64,000 nt of DNA, taken from NCBI GenBank assembly GCA_946699065.1, contig CAMPDV010001310.1:54020-118019 (forward strand), written 5' to 3'. Of the stretch, positions 34,940 through 45,719 are shown one piece after another (position 1 is the stretch's first letter; every line of letters begins with the position of its first letter). The DNA is from Loxodes magnus. Its lineage: Eukaryota; Ciliophora; Karyorelictea; Loxodida; Loxodidae. A model generated the notes under the pieces. The model saw only the letters and a list, made by a program, of their open reading frames with translations. It searched no databases and was not told where the DNA came from. The position numbers and the translations under genes were made by a program.

Positions 34940-35560
34940 TATTATATGGTTAATTAATATTTTATAAGTAAATGCATTAAAAGTGTGATATTTTAAATTT
35001 GTATTTATTAAAAGTAAAAATTAAAAATATCTTGCTAAAAAATATTTATAATATTATATTATACCTAAAGTGATAACTTTGATAAAATAATTTTTACACG
35101 AAAAAGTTAAAGGAAAACAAATATAGTGAAGTCTTAAAATAATGTCGCTTAAAAACGTTGAAAAAAAAATTAAAACTGCTAAACGCTTAGTTTAAAACGC
35201 AAAACCTTTTTAATTTTATATTATATTTAATAAAGAAAATAAATTAAATAATTTTTTATTAAAACAATCTAAAAAAGGTAAGTTTTAAATTTTCGACAAA
35301 AGTTAAAAAAAATTAAAAAAAGTACATAGAAAAAAGTAAATCTTAAATAATAGTCAAGCCAAAAAAACAAAATATTATGTTTTAATTTAAAAAAATGAAA
35401 AGAGATTAAAAATAATATTAAATAACAATAGCCAAAATATTAAAATATTGAACAATCAAATTAAAAAAAATGAAAATATTTAATAAAAAAGCATATAAAA
35501 TGATATTTAAAAATCTAGATAGAAAAAATTGTAAAATTAAAAGCAAGCAATAAAAAGAAG
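34940..35560 (+). repeat. Third copy of the arm's outer end
   Basis: The stretch 35,150-35,350 (TGCTAAACGCTTAGTTTAAAACGC, then TAATTTTATATTATATTTAA and an A-rich run with AGTCAAGCCAAAAAAACAAA) matches the outer end of the right arm at 41,710-41,985 in the same orientation, and the left arm end in reverse. At 35,053-35,107 it also carries the 60-bp phrase of 29,648. So the arm terminus occurs at least three times in the window. Confidence 0.65.
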
Positions 35561-35599
35561 AAAATTAAGTTAAAAATGAATTATTTATGGTTCAAGAAA

Positions 35600-36400
35600 T
35601 TTAAAATAGAATTCTTGAAGATAAGATTATAGTGATAAGCTTATGAGAGAAGTAAGAAATAGACAAAGAAAAAGTATAATTAAGAAAAACTGAATGAAAA
35701 TATCGACAGACAGAATTTTCAAATACTTTAAGATGTGACTATAATAATAAGCTTAAGAATGAATTCTGAAGTAAGAAAATGATAAATCTTAACTGGTTAT
35801 CAACTAGATTCATTCAATGACATACATAAATTAAGAATACTTTAAGATTTAAATTTAATAAAAAACTTAAGAGTGAAGTCTGAAGTAAGAAAGAGATCAG
35901 GCTTAACTAAGTAAAGCAAAATGAATAAATCAACAGATAGAAATTAGAATAAGCGAATATATTACTTAAAAAAAGCTTAAGAAAGACATTGGAAGCAAGA
36001 CAGAGAAAAAACATAAATTAAGTAAAAATTGAATTTTTCATTGAAGGAAAGAAGATTTGAATATTGGAAGATGTGACTTTTCAGAAGTGCTTTAGAGAGA
36101 AGTTTTAGCAAGATATGGAAAAGTATAGATAAGGTAAACTGGATTCATTTGATTACAGAAAGAAACTAAAAGATTTGAAGGAGAGACCTTAGTTTATAGA
36201 TATTTAAAAAGTAAGAGTGAGATCAGAAATATGAATATCTAAGTAAAAACTGAATTTTTTCATCGAAATTCAGAAGATTTGAATAATTAAAGATGTGATT
36301 TTAAACCGAAGCTTAAGAGAAGGAAGTTTAAAGATGATAAGGAAAAAAGCATAGGTATTCAAACTGTTTCTCTTGATTAGTTCTAGTCTTAAAATTCAAA
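35600..36400 (+). repeat. Degenerate tandem repeat, about 125-bp unit
   Basis: Around seven units share the order AAGCTTAAGAG, GAAGTAAGAAAGAGA, CATAAATTAAGTAAAAACTG, ATTTTTTCATCGA, GAAGATTTGAA and AAGATGTGACTTTA. Unit starts are near 35,635, 35,750, 35,866, 35,980, 36,100 and 36,318. Divergence between units is high, so the array is old. It lies directly inside the third copy of the arm terminus. I see no coding content. Confidence 0.6.
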
Positions 36401-36781
36401 GAATAAGAAACTGTTGTGTATTATTATCACTTCTACAAAACTTGTAATTTTATTCACTTGAGATTTTAGAAATGAAACTTATTGTCGAATTATTATAATT
36501 AATGATTATATCTATGTCAATTTATGAGAATCCTAATCTTTTATCAATCAATTAAATTTCTAATTTTCTTCTTTGCAAATTTTTTCGATAAAATCTCGTT
36601 AAACTCTCAAAATGGAGTAAGTAATAATCTTTAATTAAGAGTCTTAGATTAGAGCTATCAAAAGTATTAATTTAATGTTTAATAGCTTTAGGATTTTAAC
36701 CAAGATATAATTTTACAAAGCAACAATTAACTTTAAAAATAATAGCTTTATTAAATAAAAAAATATTATGATAATTTAAAA

Positions 36782-37215
36782 ATGGCACCTAAGAAATAGA
36801 TTTCTTCCATAAAGTCCAGAATATCTTAGCTAGATACTACAGATGAACTATACTTTTTGTAGTTAGAGATAAAAAAACTAAAAACAGTAAGTGATCTAAG
36901 CCGATAAACTGAGAATTTGATGATATCCATTAATCTACTTATAAATGAAAATAAAATTATTAGACAAGAAATAAACTGGATTACTCTATCTTAATAAATA
37001 TTGCTGTAAATTAATGCAATTTAAAATAGCCTAAAAAAGATGCAAATTTAAAATATTTTGGATTGGAGTAAACCTAACTAAGTGAAGAAATAATCCAAGA
37101 TAATTGATCAATATCTTTTCACCGAAATCCTAAAATTTTAGTAGAAAAATAATGAGGTGCTGATACTGCAAATGTAAAGGTCATATGGTAAGATAATGCT
37201 TTGAATTTCTCTAAA
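36782..37215 (+). pseudogene. Gag-like zinc-knuckle relic at the inner edge of the right arm
   Basis: From the ATG at 36,782 the + strand encodes MAPKKQISSIKSRIS, an acidic coiled coil (LEIKKLKTVSDLSRQ), NENKIIRQEINWITLSQQ and, near 37,165-37,205, a CCHC knuckle ending YCKCKGHMVRQC with CX2CX4HX4C spacing. The inverted-repeat homology begins inside it at about 37,083; the left arm has only its tail. It is a fossil with about two breaks; the same protein class as the other gag-like relics. Confidence 0.55.
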
Positions 37216-37321
37216 AAAAAGCGTAAATAGGAGAAATTATTTACATAATATGTTTGAGATATATTGATCATCGAACGGAAAACTCTAAAGTATTGTGATA
37301 AACTTTATATTATATAATTAA

Positions 37322-37619
37322 ATTAATAATTTTAACTAAAAAAATTTTGGGAACTGAAACTCCTTTCCAGTTATACGACCCACTGCTCTTTTTTAGGAAT
37401 ACTGGGAATATCCTAATGTGTTCCAGACACAGCTGCAAGGAAAATCCATCGCTATGAGCATCCAGGCTTCAAGCCCATGCCAAGAGCGGATAATCTAGAA
37501 GATACCGTTCCCTTGAGAAAATGACTCTATAGGGATTTCTCATCGACAAGGTAGGAACTTTTACTAGCCAGAAAGTTTAGTCAAGAAAGTCAACCTCAGC
37601 TCCCATCATCTTTTAAATT
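37322..37619 (-). mobile_element. SINE-like family A copy (right arm)
   Basis: Partner of the left-arm copy at 5,478-5,776, in inverted orientation and with the same flanking direct repeat (TATATTATATAATTAAAT on both sides). The copy has drifted more than the isolated ones, which fits an older insertion. Confidence 0.8.
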
Positions 37620-38014
37620 ATATTATATAATTAAATAATTCTCTAAAACTTTCTTTCTTATTTTTTTTTGGTGTGGAAGTTATGCTAAATTTTGAAATCT
37701 GAAAGAAAGATTGTTAAATTTTTTTTATAGTCATTAATGAAATAACTGCTTTAACTGAAGTAAAAATAAGCAAAGCATGTAAAAAAATATGAATGGCGAA
37801 CTGGAAAATAATAAAACTAAACTGTTTATAATTGAGAAGAGCAAAAATTATAGCTTTTTTATAATTTAATTCTTTTTGTTAAAAGCAAAAAGATTATATT
37901 TCATGTTACTTAAATAAAAATTCTAAATATTTTTTGTTTTTAGTCAATAAAAAATCTGAATCCAGTATTCTAGCTTAATATTTATAGAATAAAGTGTCTA
38001 TTAAAGTTAATAAT

Positions 38015-38310
38015 AGATAAAAAGTTTAATAAAAATCTCAAATGATTATATAATTGCTAAAATATAATATTTTTGTACGATTAAAGAACAGCGAGAGTAA
38101 GATTTTTAATTATCTGATTTTATTTCTAATTTTAGATAGATCACTAGGTGGATCAAAGATCTTGGAGGGAATGCTTATGAAAGATTTTTCGGTCTTGAAG
38201 TGGATATAATTAATGAATCCTTTGAAGCATTAAAAAATAATTTAATGAAATTTTATTTAAATTAAAAAAAATTTATAGATTTTATATTAAAATTAATATA
38301 AAAATTTTAA
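38015..38310 (+). mobile_element. Extra segment in the right arm with a gag-capsid-like fragment
   Basis: This segment has no partner in the left arm, where the homology on both sides joins up at about 5,105-5,120. On the + strand in ciliate code it holds ITRWIKDLGGNAYERFFGLE and INESFEALKNNLMKFYLN, a pattern like that of retrotransposon gag capsids (W..L.G.A...F followed by SFE.LK..L...F). It is a fossil fragment of a probable retrovirus-like element, either gained in the right arm or lost from the left. Confidence 0.45.
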
Positions 38311-38329
38311 TTTTGCTTAAGAACCCAAT

Positions 38330-38590
38330 TTCGGAATCAAGAAAGCCTTAAATACAACACATAATTATCTCACTAGAATCTATGCTTGAGAATTGATCTT
38401 TTCTACGCCTAATTTGTAGATAATGTCAAGTCATCATCGAATCTGCAATCCATTGTAGACATTGCGGAATATTAGACTCCAAACATCCTTATCTAAATCT
38501 CATATTCCCAAAATAGTTAAGAAAGCACACTACCTCATACACCAATTAAAGTGTATAATACACAAAATAATTACTTGAATTTAACTGCTT
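38330..38590 (+). pseudogene. RING-like zinc-finger relic in the right arm
   Basis: Partner of 4,800-5,090. The + strand encodes CRQCQVIIESAIHCRHCG, keeping the four cysteines found in the left copy. The lines around it (for example HPYLNLIFPKQLRK) are also shared. No further zinc ligands are visible. Confidence 0.35.
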
Positions 38591-39394
38591 GTACCATTCC
38601 CCTTTTTTTCAATATTTAATTATAACATTTTTGATATTATACTAAATTATTCTATTAAAGTTAGCTTTTTGAGATTAAGTTATTATTAAAAAAATACAAA
38701 TCTAACGTGTAAACCTAATTATCTTAAATAAGTCCTTATATTTATATGTAAACCAGAGAAAGTCTTAGAATTTATTTTTGTAAATAAATAAATTATTTTT
38801 TATATAAGTGCTTAAGAAATTACCTCCTTAAGAACTAAAATTTTATACAATATTCTATTTATTTTATTAATACTGCATACAAAATTTTTACTTACTTTGG
38901 TTTTTCTTACGATTTGGATATTTATGGTGATTTAAGCAAAAATTAAAAAATTTAAGTTGCTAAATTTCTGTTCGAATGTTAATAAAAATTAGTTTAATTA
39001 GACATATATTATTATGCTAATATAATTAGTATAACTAAATACTTTTAATTCATAAAATAATAATCATTTCATAATGATAATGAAAAAGAGGATTTGAAAT
39101 TTAAAAGTTTTAATTTAAGATTAAACACAAAATTTTTGTAATGATCTTACATGTTTCATTCACTTATTTCTATTATTAAAATTAACTTAAGATGATATTA
39201 ATAATTTCAACTTAATTTTTTTATAGCATCTACTAGATTTTTTAATTTCTTAATATTTAATATTAAATTAAATTAAATTAATTATTATTTTTTTTATTTT
39301 AGTCTTTTATTTGTTTATTTTTTTTAAGCTTATAATTTAATTTTTTAAGAATATTTTAAATTAAATTAATTTCAATTGAGTTAGATTCTCCTTA

Positions 39395-39630
39395 CTGCTT
39401 TAATGGACCTACAGAATGGTTAAATTTCTTGTTTCTCTCTACGATATTACCTAAATAATATTTACCTTTCCTCAAAAAAGGCAAGAAAGGATGAGGTCAG
39501 AATGGAATATTTCGCCCTTGAAGCTGAAAATTTCCAAACAGTGTCGATGTTCAGTATTAACTACGCATCTCCGCTTACTTGATTGCAAACAACGGGGTCC
39601 ACATTCAATTTCCATCTGTTCTCCATTTTT
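39395..39630. repeat. GC-richer 240-bp block in the right arm
   Basis: Partner of 3,820-4,060. The best frame on the + strand gives a short unrecognised peptide (KDEVRMEYFALEAENFQTVS). Differences from the left copy are mostly transitions. Confidence 0.5.
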
Positions 39631-40037
39631 TTTATATAACTTTAGATAATTAATTAATAATTATTTTATTATTATTTTCTATTAATTTTTTATCTTAATT
39701 TTGATATATTTATATATTATACCACTTAAGCAATTTTGAAAACTATTCAGTTTAATTAAAATACTAATAGTAATTTAATTTCTAATTTAATAAAAATTTA
39801 TTCAAAAGTTCATATAATTTAACCATTTTGATTTCTGTTATTTTAACTTTTGCAAAAGTCTTTAATAAAATGAAATTTTTAGTAAAAATAATAGATTGAA
39901 CGTGAGCTTAGTCATCAGAATAAAACTTGCAGAAGTAAATTAAAAAAATGCGGTTAATAATGATCCAACTAAAGCTGCATAAGCAATAGTTTAAGCTATA
40001 ATATCATAATTATGAGTTTACTTTTTTTAATGAATAT

Positions 40038-40442
40038 ACGGATGTCGGCCGTGGTCAGAAAAACTAGTATGTAATCTGGTGCAGTGTATTCTGCAGTTTA
40101 TACTGTATTGCGAGTAATCACGCACTAGATATCACCTGGGGAAAGGTGGAAAAACTCGGAAGAAAGAAATCTAACTTACCCAGAGTTCCTCGCTAGCAGT
40201 ATGTACATTTGACTAACGGGCCTTCTAATGGCTTACTAATTCTTATTTTGATCTTATTCAAGAAGACTCGAGCATTTGATTCAAGATTTTAGAATAATTT
40301 TTAATAAACAGATTCTAATTTGATAAAGCTGACGTGACTCATTGGATGGTTAGAATGACTACAAGAAGCACGAGAAAACTTTCTTTTAATATTAATATTG
40401 AAAGAAATGGGCTCCATCTAGGTGCTACACGCTCTATAATCA
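40038..40442 (+). mobile_element. SINE-like family C copy (right arm)
   Basis: Head GGATGTCGGCCGTGGTCAG at 40,039, the shared inner blocks, and the hairpin tail GGTGCTACACGC near 40,420. Partner of the left-arm copy and homologue of 24,081-24,486. A standard-code open frame crossing its 3' end (40,334-40,576) has no protein character and is rejected. Confidence 0.75.
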
Positions 40443-40639
40443 TATTATTTATGAGATATTTTAAAGCCATAAAGATTTCCGTAACAATTTTCGTCATAAT
40501 ATTACTACAATTGACATCGAAATTAGTTCCAATTTATCACATTCACTGTCAGAGAAATTTCTTAAGCCATAGTTAGGAGTTAATCGGAACTTAAAAATTT
40601 TCAAAATTATAATCGTGCTAGCACTTTAACTTTATATTA

Positions 40640-40900
40640 ATAGATTAATTTGAATCTTGTTCTAAATTTTTTTCACTTTCTTAGTTTCCAGTACCATTAC
40701 TGTAAATTTTCGAGTTTTAGTATTTTTATTTTTAAACCCAAGATTTCTGAGTATTTCACCCTTTGCACTTTTTCTTGTCTTTACTTCGTGGGTCAGTGTT
40801 TCAAGTTATCTGATGACACTTTATGACTCATTTCCTGGTTCTATTCTCTATTAATATTTATTTTAAATTTTTTAGATGCGAATTATATCAATATTAGTTT
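40640..40900 (-). pseudogene. Coding-like stretch near the outer side of the right arm
   Basis: Partner of 2,500-2,870. The same peptide phrases appear (IEPGNESQ, THEVKTRKSAK), but indels relative to the left copy break the frame. Unrecognised. Confidence 0.3.
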
Positions 40901-41994
40901 CCTTTTTACATAAAAAAAATTATAGTGAAATTTTATCACATTTATTCAGAATTCATTAAGTTATTACATTTAAGAAGGAGTAAATATAAAAAGATCGAAA
41001 AATAATTTCTTAACATATTGGATTATTTTGATAGTTCTTTTTAAAACTTTCATTTCTCATTAAACAGACTTCTGATAATTAAAAAAAATATGTTTTTTAA
41101 GAACAGTCTAGATTTAGCAAAAGAGAATAAAAAAATGTTCTATCATTTCTTCACATAAATTATTTTATAAAACATTAATGAAGTTTTAAGTTTTAACTTG
41201 ATGAATATAAAATAACTTTTTCCATTAATTAAATATATTTTACTTTTATTATAAAATAAGAGACTTATTATTCAATAGTATCTCTAACTTTTTATTTAAG
41301 ATTCTAATTTTTTATGTTTTTTCATTCAATATTTCGATTTTTTTAAATTTTAGATACAAATTTTATATTTTTAAACTTTTCTCTCAAAGATTATACAATA
41401 AAAGTGCATTTTATTATTTAAAAAGGTTTAAAGGATGTTTAGAATTTCTTTCAAATTTTTTGATTTTATATTTTTTTTATAATTAGCATCAAGCTTTAAA
41501 GTAGGATTATAAGGAAATTTTATGAAGACCGTGTTTTAGATTAAATTTATATCAAATTGCTTTTTCTTCTTTCTTAATATCTTAAATTAATCTTTTTTGC
41601 TGAGTATATTTTTCTTTAAGTTGAATATATCTTTTATTAAACTAAAATTAATTTTTTCTATTATATTAAATATTTTCTTTTTTTATTCGTTTTAAAAATT
41701 AAAAAAAATGGAAAAAATTTAAACCTGTTAAACGCTTGGTGAAAAACGCAATTATTTGTAATTTTATATTATATTTCATTTAATAAAATAAAATAAATAA
41801 AATTTTAAAAAGCAATATCAAGAAAAAAGTTTTAATATTTCTACAAAAAAGTTTAAAAAAATTAAAAATTAAAAAATAAATTAAAAATAAACTTTAAAAA
41901 GTAAATCGTAATTAATAGTAAAGCCAAAAAAATCAATATATAAGATAAAAATATTTTAAACGAAAATTTTTATGAAATAATAAAAAAAAGCATG

Positions 41995-42900
41995 GAATTT
42001 ATACTTTAAGTCTTTATCTAGTTTTTTATCTAATAAACATTTATATGGAAAATAAAATAATTAAAACATTAAATTTCTATCAAGTTTCTTTGCTATAAAT
42101 TTAGATTTATTTAAATTTAGAGGCTCTTATTAAATTTTGCTTATTTTAAAAGAAATGCATGTATTATTAATTAAATGACCTGATTATAATTTGTTATAAC
42201 TTTTTATATTTGCTTGCTATTTTTTCCTAGTAAAATAAAAATGTTTGATTATTTCAGATTTTATAACTTTTCAATTTTTTATTCTTTTAAAGTATATAAT
42301 TTCTTAAGAGATATTTGATTCTTTATGCAAACATCGTTCTTTTCATGTTTTAATTTAAGATTTACTTACTTGCGGTCTCTCATCAATAAATCCAGCAATC
42401 TTTGAGCTTGAAAATCAAATTAAAGAACATTTATTATGATTTTTTTTCTTATTTATACCAAATTTTAAATTCAAAATATTTTTCTTATGCTTGGCTTTTA
42501 TTTTTAGTTAACAAATGGTAGTGTTGGATCTTATGTTCTTAGAAATAAGTTTTTATTTAATCCTTTGAGTTATGTAGTTACATAAAATTTTTATACTGTC
42601 CCCTTTGAAATTTCTTTAGTCAATCTAGGAAAATAAAATTATTTAAGACCTTTTAATGAGAAATCTCAAATCTTTATTATATGGTTAGTTGCTAATACGA
42701 TTAAAATTAAGCATCTTCATTTTAGAGTCAATTTTTTATTAAGAGCTTTTCCTCCTTGAATATCTGTCATCTACTTTTCTTTAATTCTAGTAATTGTTGT
42801 GCTTTAATTTCTTCTATGCAAAACTTATTTTATCTATTATTCTTTAAATAAGTAGAGTTATTTCTGCGTATCATTGAAGCTAATTAATTTGAACTTAGCA
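41995..42900 (-). pseudogene. Unrecognised ciliate-code coding relic
   Basis: Minus strand, ciliate code: about 145 codons without UGA over about 42,430-41,995 (FQAQRLLDLLMRDRKQVNLK, then QSNIFILLGKNSKQIQKVIT), and upstream at about 42,690-42,490 SLKGLKQFYFPRLTKEISKG and TTQLKGLNKNLFLRTQDPTL. The composition is protein-like and the style recalls the long ciliate signalling proteins with coiled-coil linkers, but no diagnostic motif is present. Interrupted by UGA and frame changes. Confidence 0.45.
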
Positions 42901-42959
42901 TCCAAAAAGAACTAATATAAATATAGATATTAAAGCTAAATTACTTGCAGACTTAAATA

Positions 42960-45300
42960 ATTAAATAGGAAATTTATAATTTAGTTTTCTTAGTAAATAG
43001 ATAATTAACCTAAATTTAAATAAAATTATTTATTGTTCAAAGATTAATTACTAAAAGTACCAAAAACATTAATATTTAATAGATTTTAGAAATAATTTAA
43101 TCTAATAAGCTTGTATATTAAATAGTGTCTTAATCAAGAATTAAATACATCATTATTTTAAAATACTTGCAAATTATATAAATTGCTATAACTTAAAAAT
43201 CTAAAAAAGGGACTGAAAAAATTTTATAATATAGTTGGTTATGACTTTCTAATACATATAAGTAACTATAGGACTGTCTCTTCTTAATGTTTTGAATTAA
43301 TATGTTTATTCTTTAAAACAACTATATGATATGGTTAATTTCCTTCATTAATAATCTCATTCTTTTAATTTTGCATTTATAATTTTATTAAATTAATAAA
43401 ATTCCTAACTTCAGAAGCTTTAAATCTTAAATTATTTTTATTTAAAAGTTAAAAGACTAGTAAGATCTAACTTTATTAGAATAAATTATATTTCTTTAAT
43501 AATAATTTTCTTTCAATTTATCTTAACTATATACATAAAGATTAGGCTTACTTTATTTAAAGCTAAAACATAGAAACATTTTATTAATCTTTATTTCTTA
43601 TTTAGATTTGTTTTTTTTATATTTTCTTATTCTTAAATTTTAAGAGAAAACAACAAAAATTAAAATTTTAGTATAAGCAGACAAATCTATTCTTAGTCTT
43701 AACTATATAATTATTATTTAATGCTAAGTCCTTAAATCAGAATTTGGTTTATTATAAAATATTTTTAAGTTTAAAGATATGAAATATTTCTCTCGATGAT
43801 TCAAATCTAATAAATATTATTTAATTTGAGTATTTAATTATTAATAGTTTAAGTTCGATGATTTAAAAGATTTTGAAAAGTTGACATAAGTAAAGCTTAG
43901 AATTAATAATAAAATTTATTTAAATTAAGTTTTAAAAAATTTATGAAAAAAAGCTTTAGAAATAAAACTTTATGTCCTATAAATTAAAATCTAATTTATT
44001 TTATAAAAGAATTGCTAAAAGTTTTGCTTAAATGCTTCTGTAGAAAGCTTATACTTTAATTTTATCAAAAAATAATGAAAAAAATAAAGTTTCCTTGAAA
44101 TTAATAGCTATCCATAATTAAATTTCCTATCTTTTTTTAATATACTTTGTATGTTTAGAATAATTCAAAATCTTAAAAGATATAATTCTAGAAAATTAGT
44201 AATTTTAGAAATATAATTAGATTTAGAATTTATATTATCTCATTTTTAAATAAAGAATATAATAATATATTAATTATAAAGATATTTTATTATAGTTCTA
44301 ACTCTCTTTATTTAAAAAGTATAAATAAACAATAATTTTATCTTAAATACATTTCTATGATCTCTTACGGAATTTTTCTAATAAACTACCTGTAAATTTA
44401 TTATCTAAGAGTTTTTGAAATCATTTAGATTGTTCTTATATTGACTACTAAATAAATTTCTGACAATTCCAACTAAAATAACTGCTATAATTAGCTTTCT
44501 TTTTTAATAAATAATAAATGAAAAATGAAATAAAATTTGCTTTAATATTAAAAAGGGAAATAGCTAATATTAAATTGTTAAACTTCAATCATTTAAAATT
44601 AATTCTTAATAAAATTTTATTAAATAAACTATTGTGGTATATTATTTTTCTTTATCTATTCATTTAAAATTGCTTTGTCTAAAATAATTATTTTATATGT
44701 CTTATTATCAATTTTTAAATCCTATTTAGTAATCAATTTATAAGTTATATATCTTTTTCTTAAAGAAATTTATTATTTTCTATCTTTTGCTTTATTTATA
44801 TATTAAGTAATATAAATACAGTTCAATTATTTTTAAATATATTAATTTATTAATTTAAATTAATTTTTTCTCATAAAGCATTATACTTAATCATAGTTTG
44901 TTTTCACGAAATTTTAGAGTATTCTTCAATAAATTAAATCGATTGTTTTTTGCTATAATTTTAATTTAATAGAATATTTATAAGAATTTCATCTTAAATA
45001 AATTATTTTTAGATCATTTTATTCTAAAATTTACATTATTTTTTACTTTAAGGATATCCCTACATTTTTAAAAATATAAATTCCTGTGAAAGCAAACGTA
45101 CTTTCTACTTCTATCTTTAAATAGTTGCTAAATACTATTTTTATCTGATATTAAGAAATAAAGATACCATTAATGGATTTGAGGAAATTACTTTACATGA
45201 GATTCTCCAAAATTTTAATTTTCCTTCGATTCAATTTTATGAATTTTTTTATTAATTTCTTGTTAAAAGATTCGTATCAGAAATATTATATATAAATAAA
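42960..45300 (+). pseudogene. LRR-like coding relics
   Basis: The + strand in ciliate code shows repeated leucine/isoleucine spacing, best around 43,850-44,050 (VRFDDLKDFEKLTQVKLRIN, KALEIKLYVLQIKIQFIL). It resembles the better-supported LRR relic at 20.4-22.4 kb. Frames change repeatedly, and much of the interval could be noncoding. Confidence 0.35.
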
Positions 45301-45303
45301 TAA

Positions 45304-45592
45304 GGAGGAGCAATCCTCCAACTGAAACTGACTTAAACTCTGGTACCAGGAATTACCCCATAGGTGAAGAACCAGCCAAGAGAAGACAAGACAAGATCGA
45401 AGAAGCATTAATTAGAATTAATGATGAAAGATGCCAGATACTAAGGATAGCATGCCGATCGCAGCCCTATAAAGAAAAAATTCACAAGAGAATGCTAGCA
45501 CTGTGGAAGACTTCCGCAAGGAATTTCTTTAACTTTAAAAATCTTTATTAAAGAACTGCGCACCATTGAGGTGCTACGCGCACTATAATCTC
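45304..45592 (+). mobile_element. SINE-like family B copy, full length
   Basis: Begins with the hairpin GGAGGAGCAATCCTCC, contains CTCTGGTACCAGG (a short palindromic block), GATGAAAGATGCCAGATACT and GCAGCCCTATAAAG, and ends in the shared tail GCACCATTGAGGTGCTACGC at about 45,560-45,582. It is the only family B copy in the window with a tail and thus links this family to the LINE. Confidence 0.75.
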
Positions 45593-45669
45593 ATTTGTTT
45601 ATTATTTATTTATTTAACTAAATTTAAAATAATAGGATATATATAATCACACTATTCTAATTATTACAT

Positions 45670-45708
45670 AGTGCTGCGGTCCATTGAGGTGCTACACGCA
45701 GTTTAATC
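45670..45708 (+). mobile_element. Isolated LINE/SINE hairpin tail
   Basis: GTCCATTGAGGTGCTACACG near 45,679 is the same 3' hairpin without any recognisable head, 80 bp after the family B copy. It is probably a severely 5'-truncated insertion, as LINE machinery often makes. Confidence 0.65.
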
Positions 45709-45719
45709 AAAGTTTTTTT

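Larger units (their letters stand above)
37083..41985 (-). repeat. Right arm of the 40.5-kb inverted repeat
   Basis: Reverse-complement partner of 1,470-6,018, with matching order of all internal blocks (see the left arm for anchors). It is about 350 bp longer, chiefly because of an extra segment of about 290 bp at 38,015-38,310. Outer end near 41,985; inner end near 37,083. Beyond the ends the two flanks differ. Confidence 0.9.

Noticed and set aside
1470-41985. Simple palindromic assembly artefact
   Set aside because: The arms differ by many substitutions and by a 290-bp insertion, so they are not two copies of the same reads, although junction reads should still be checked.
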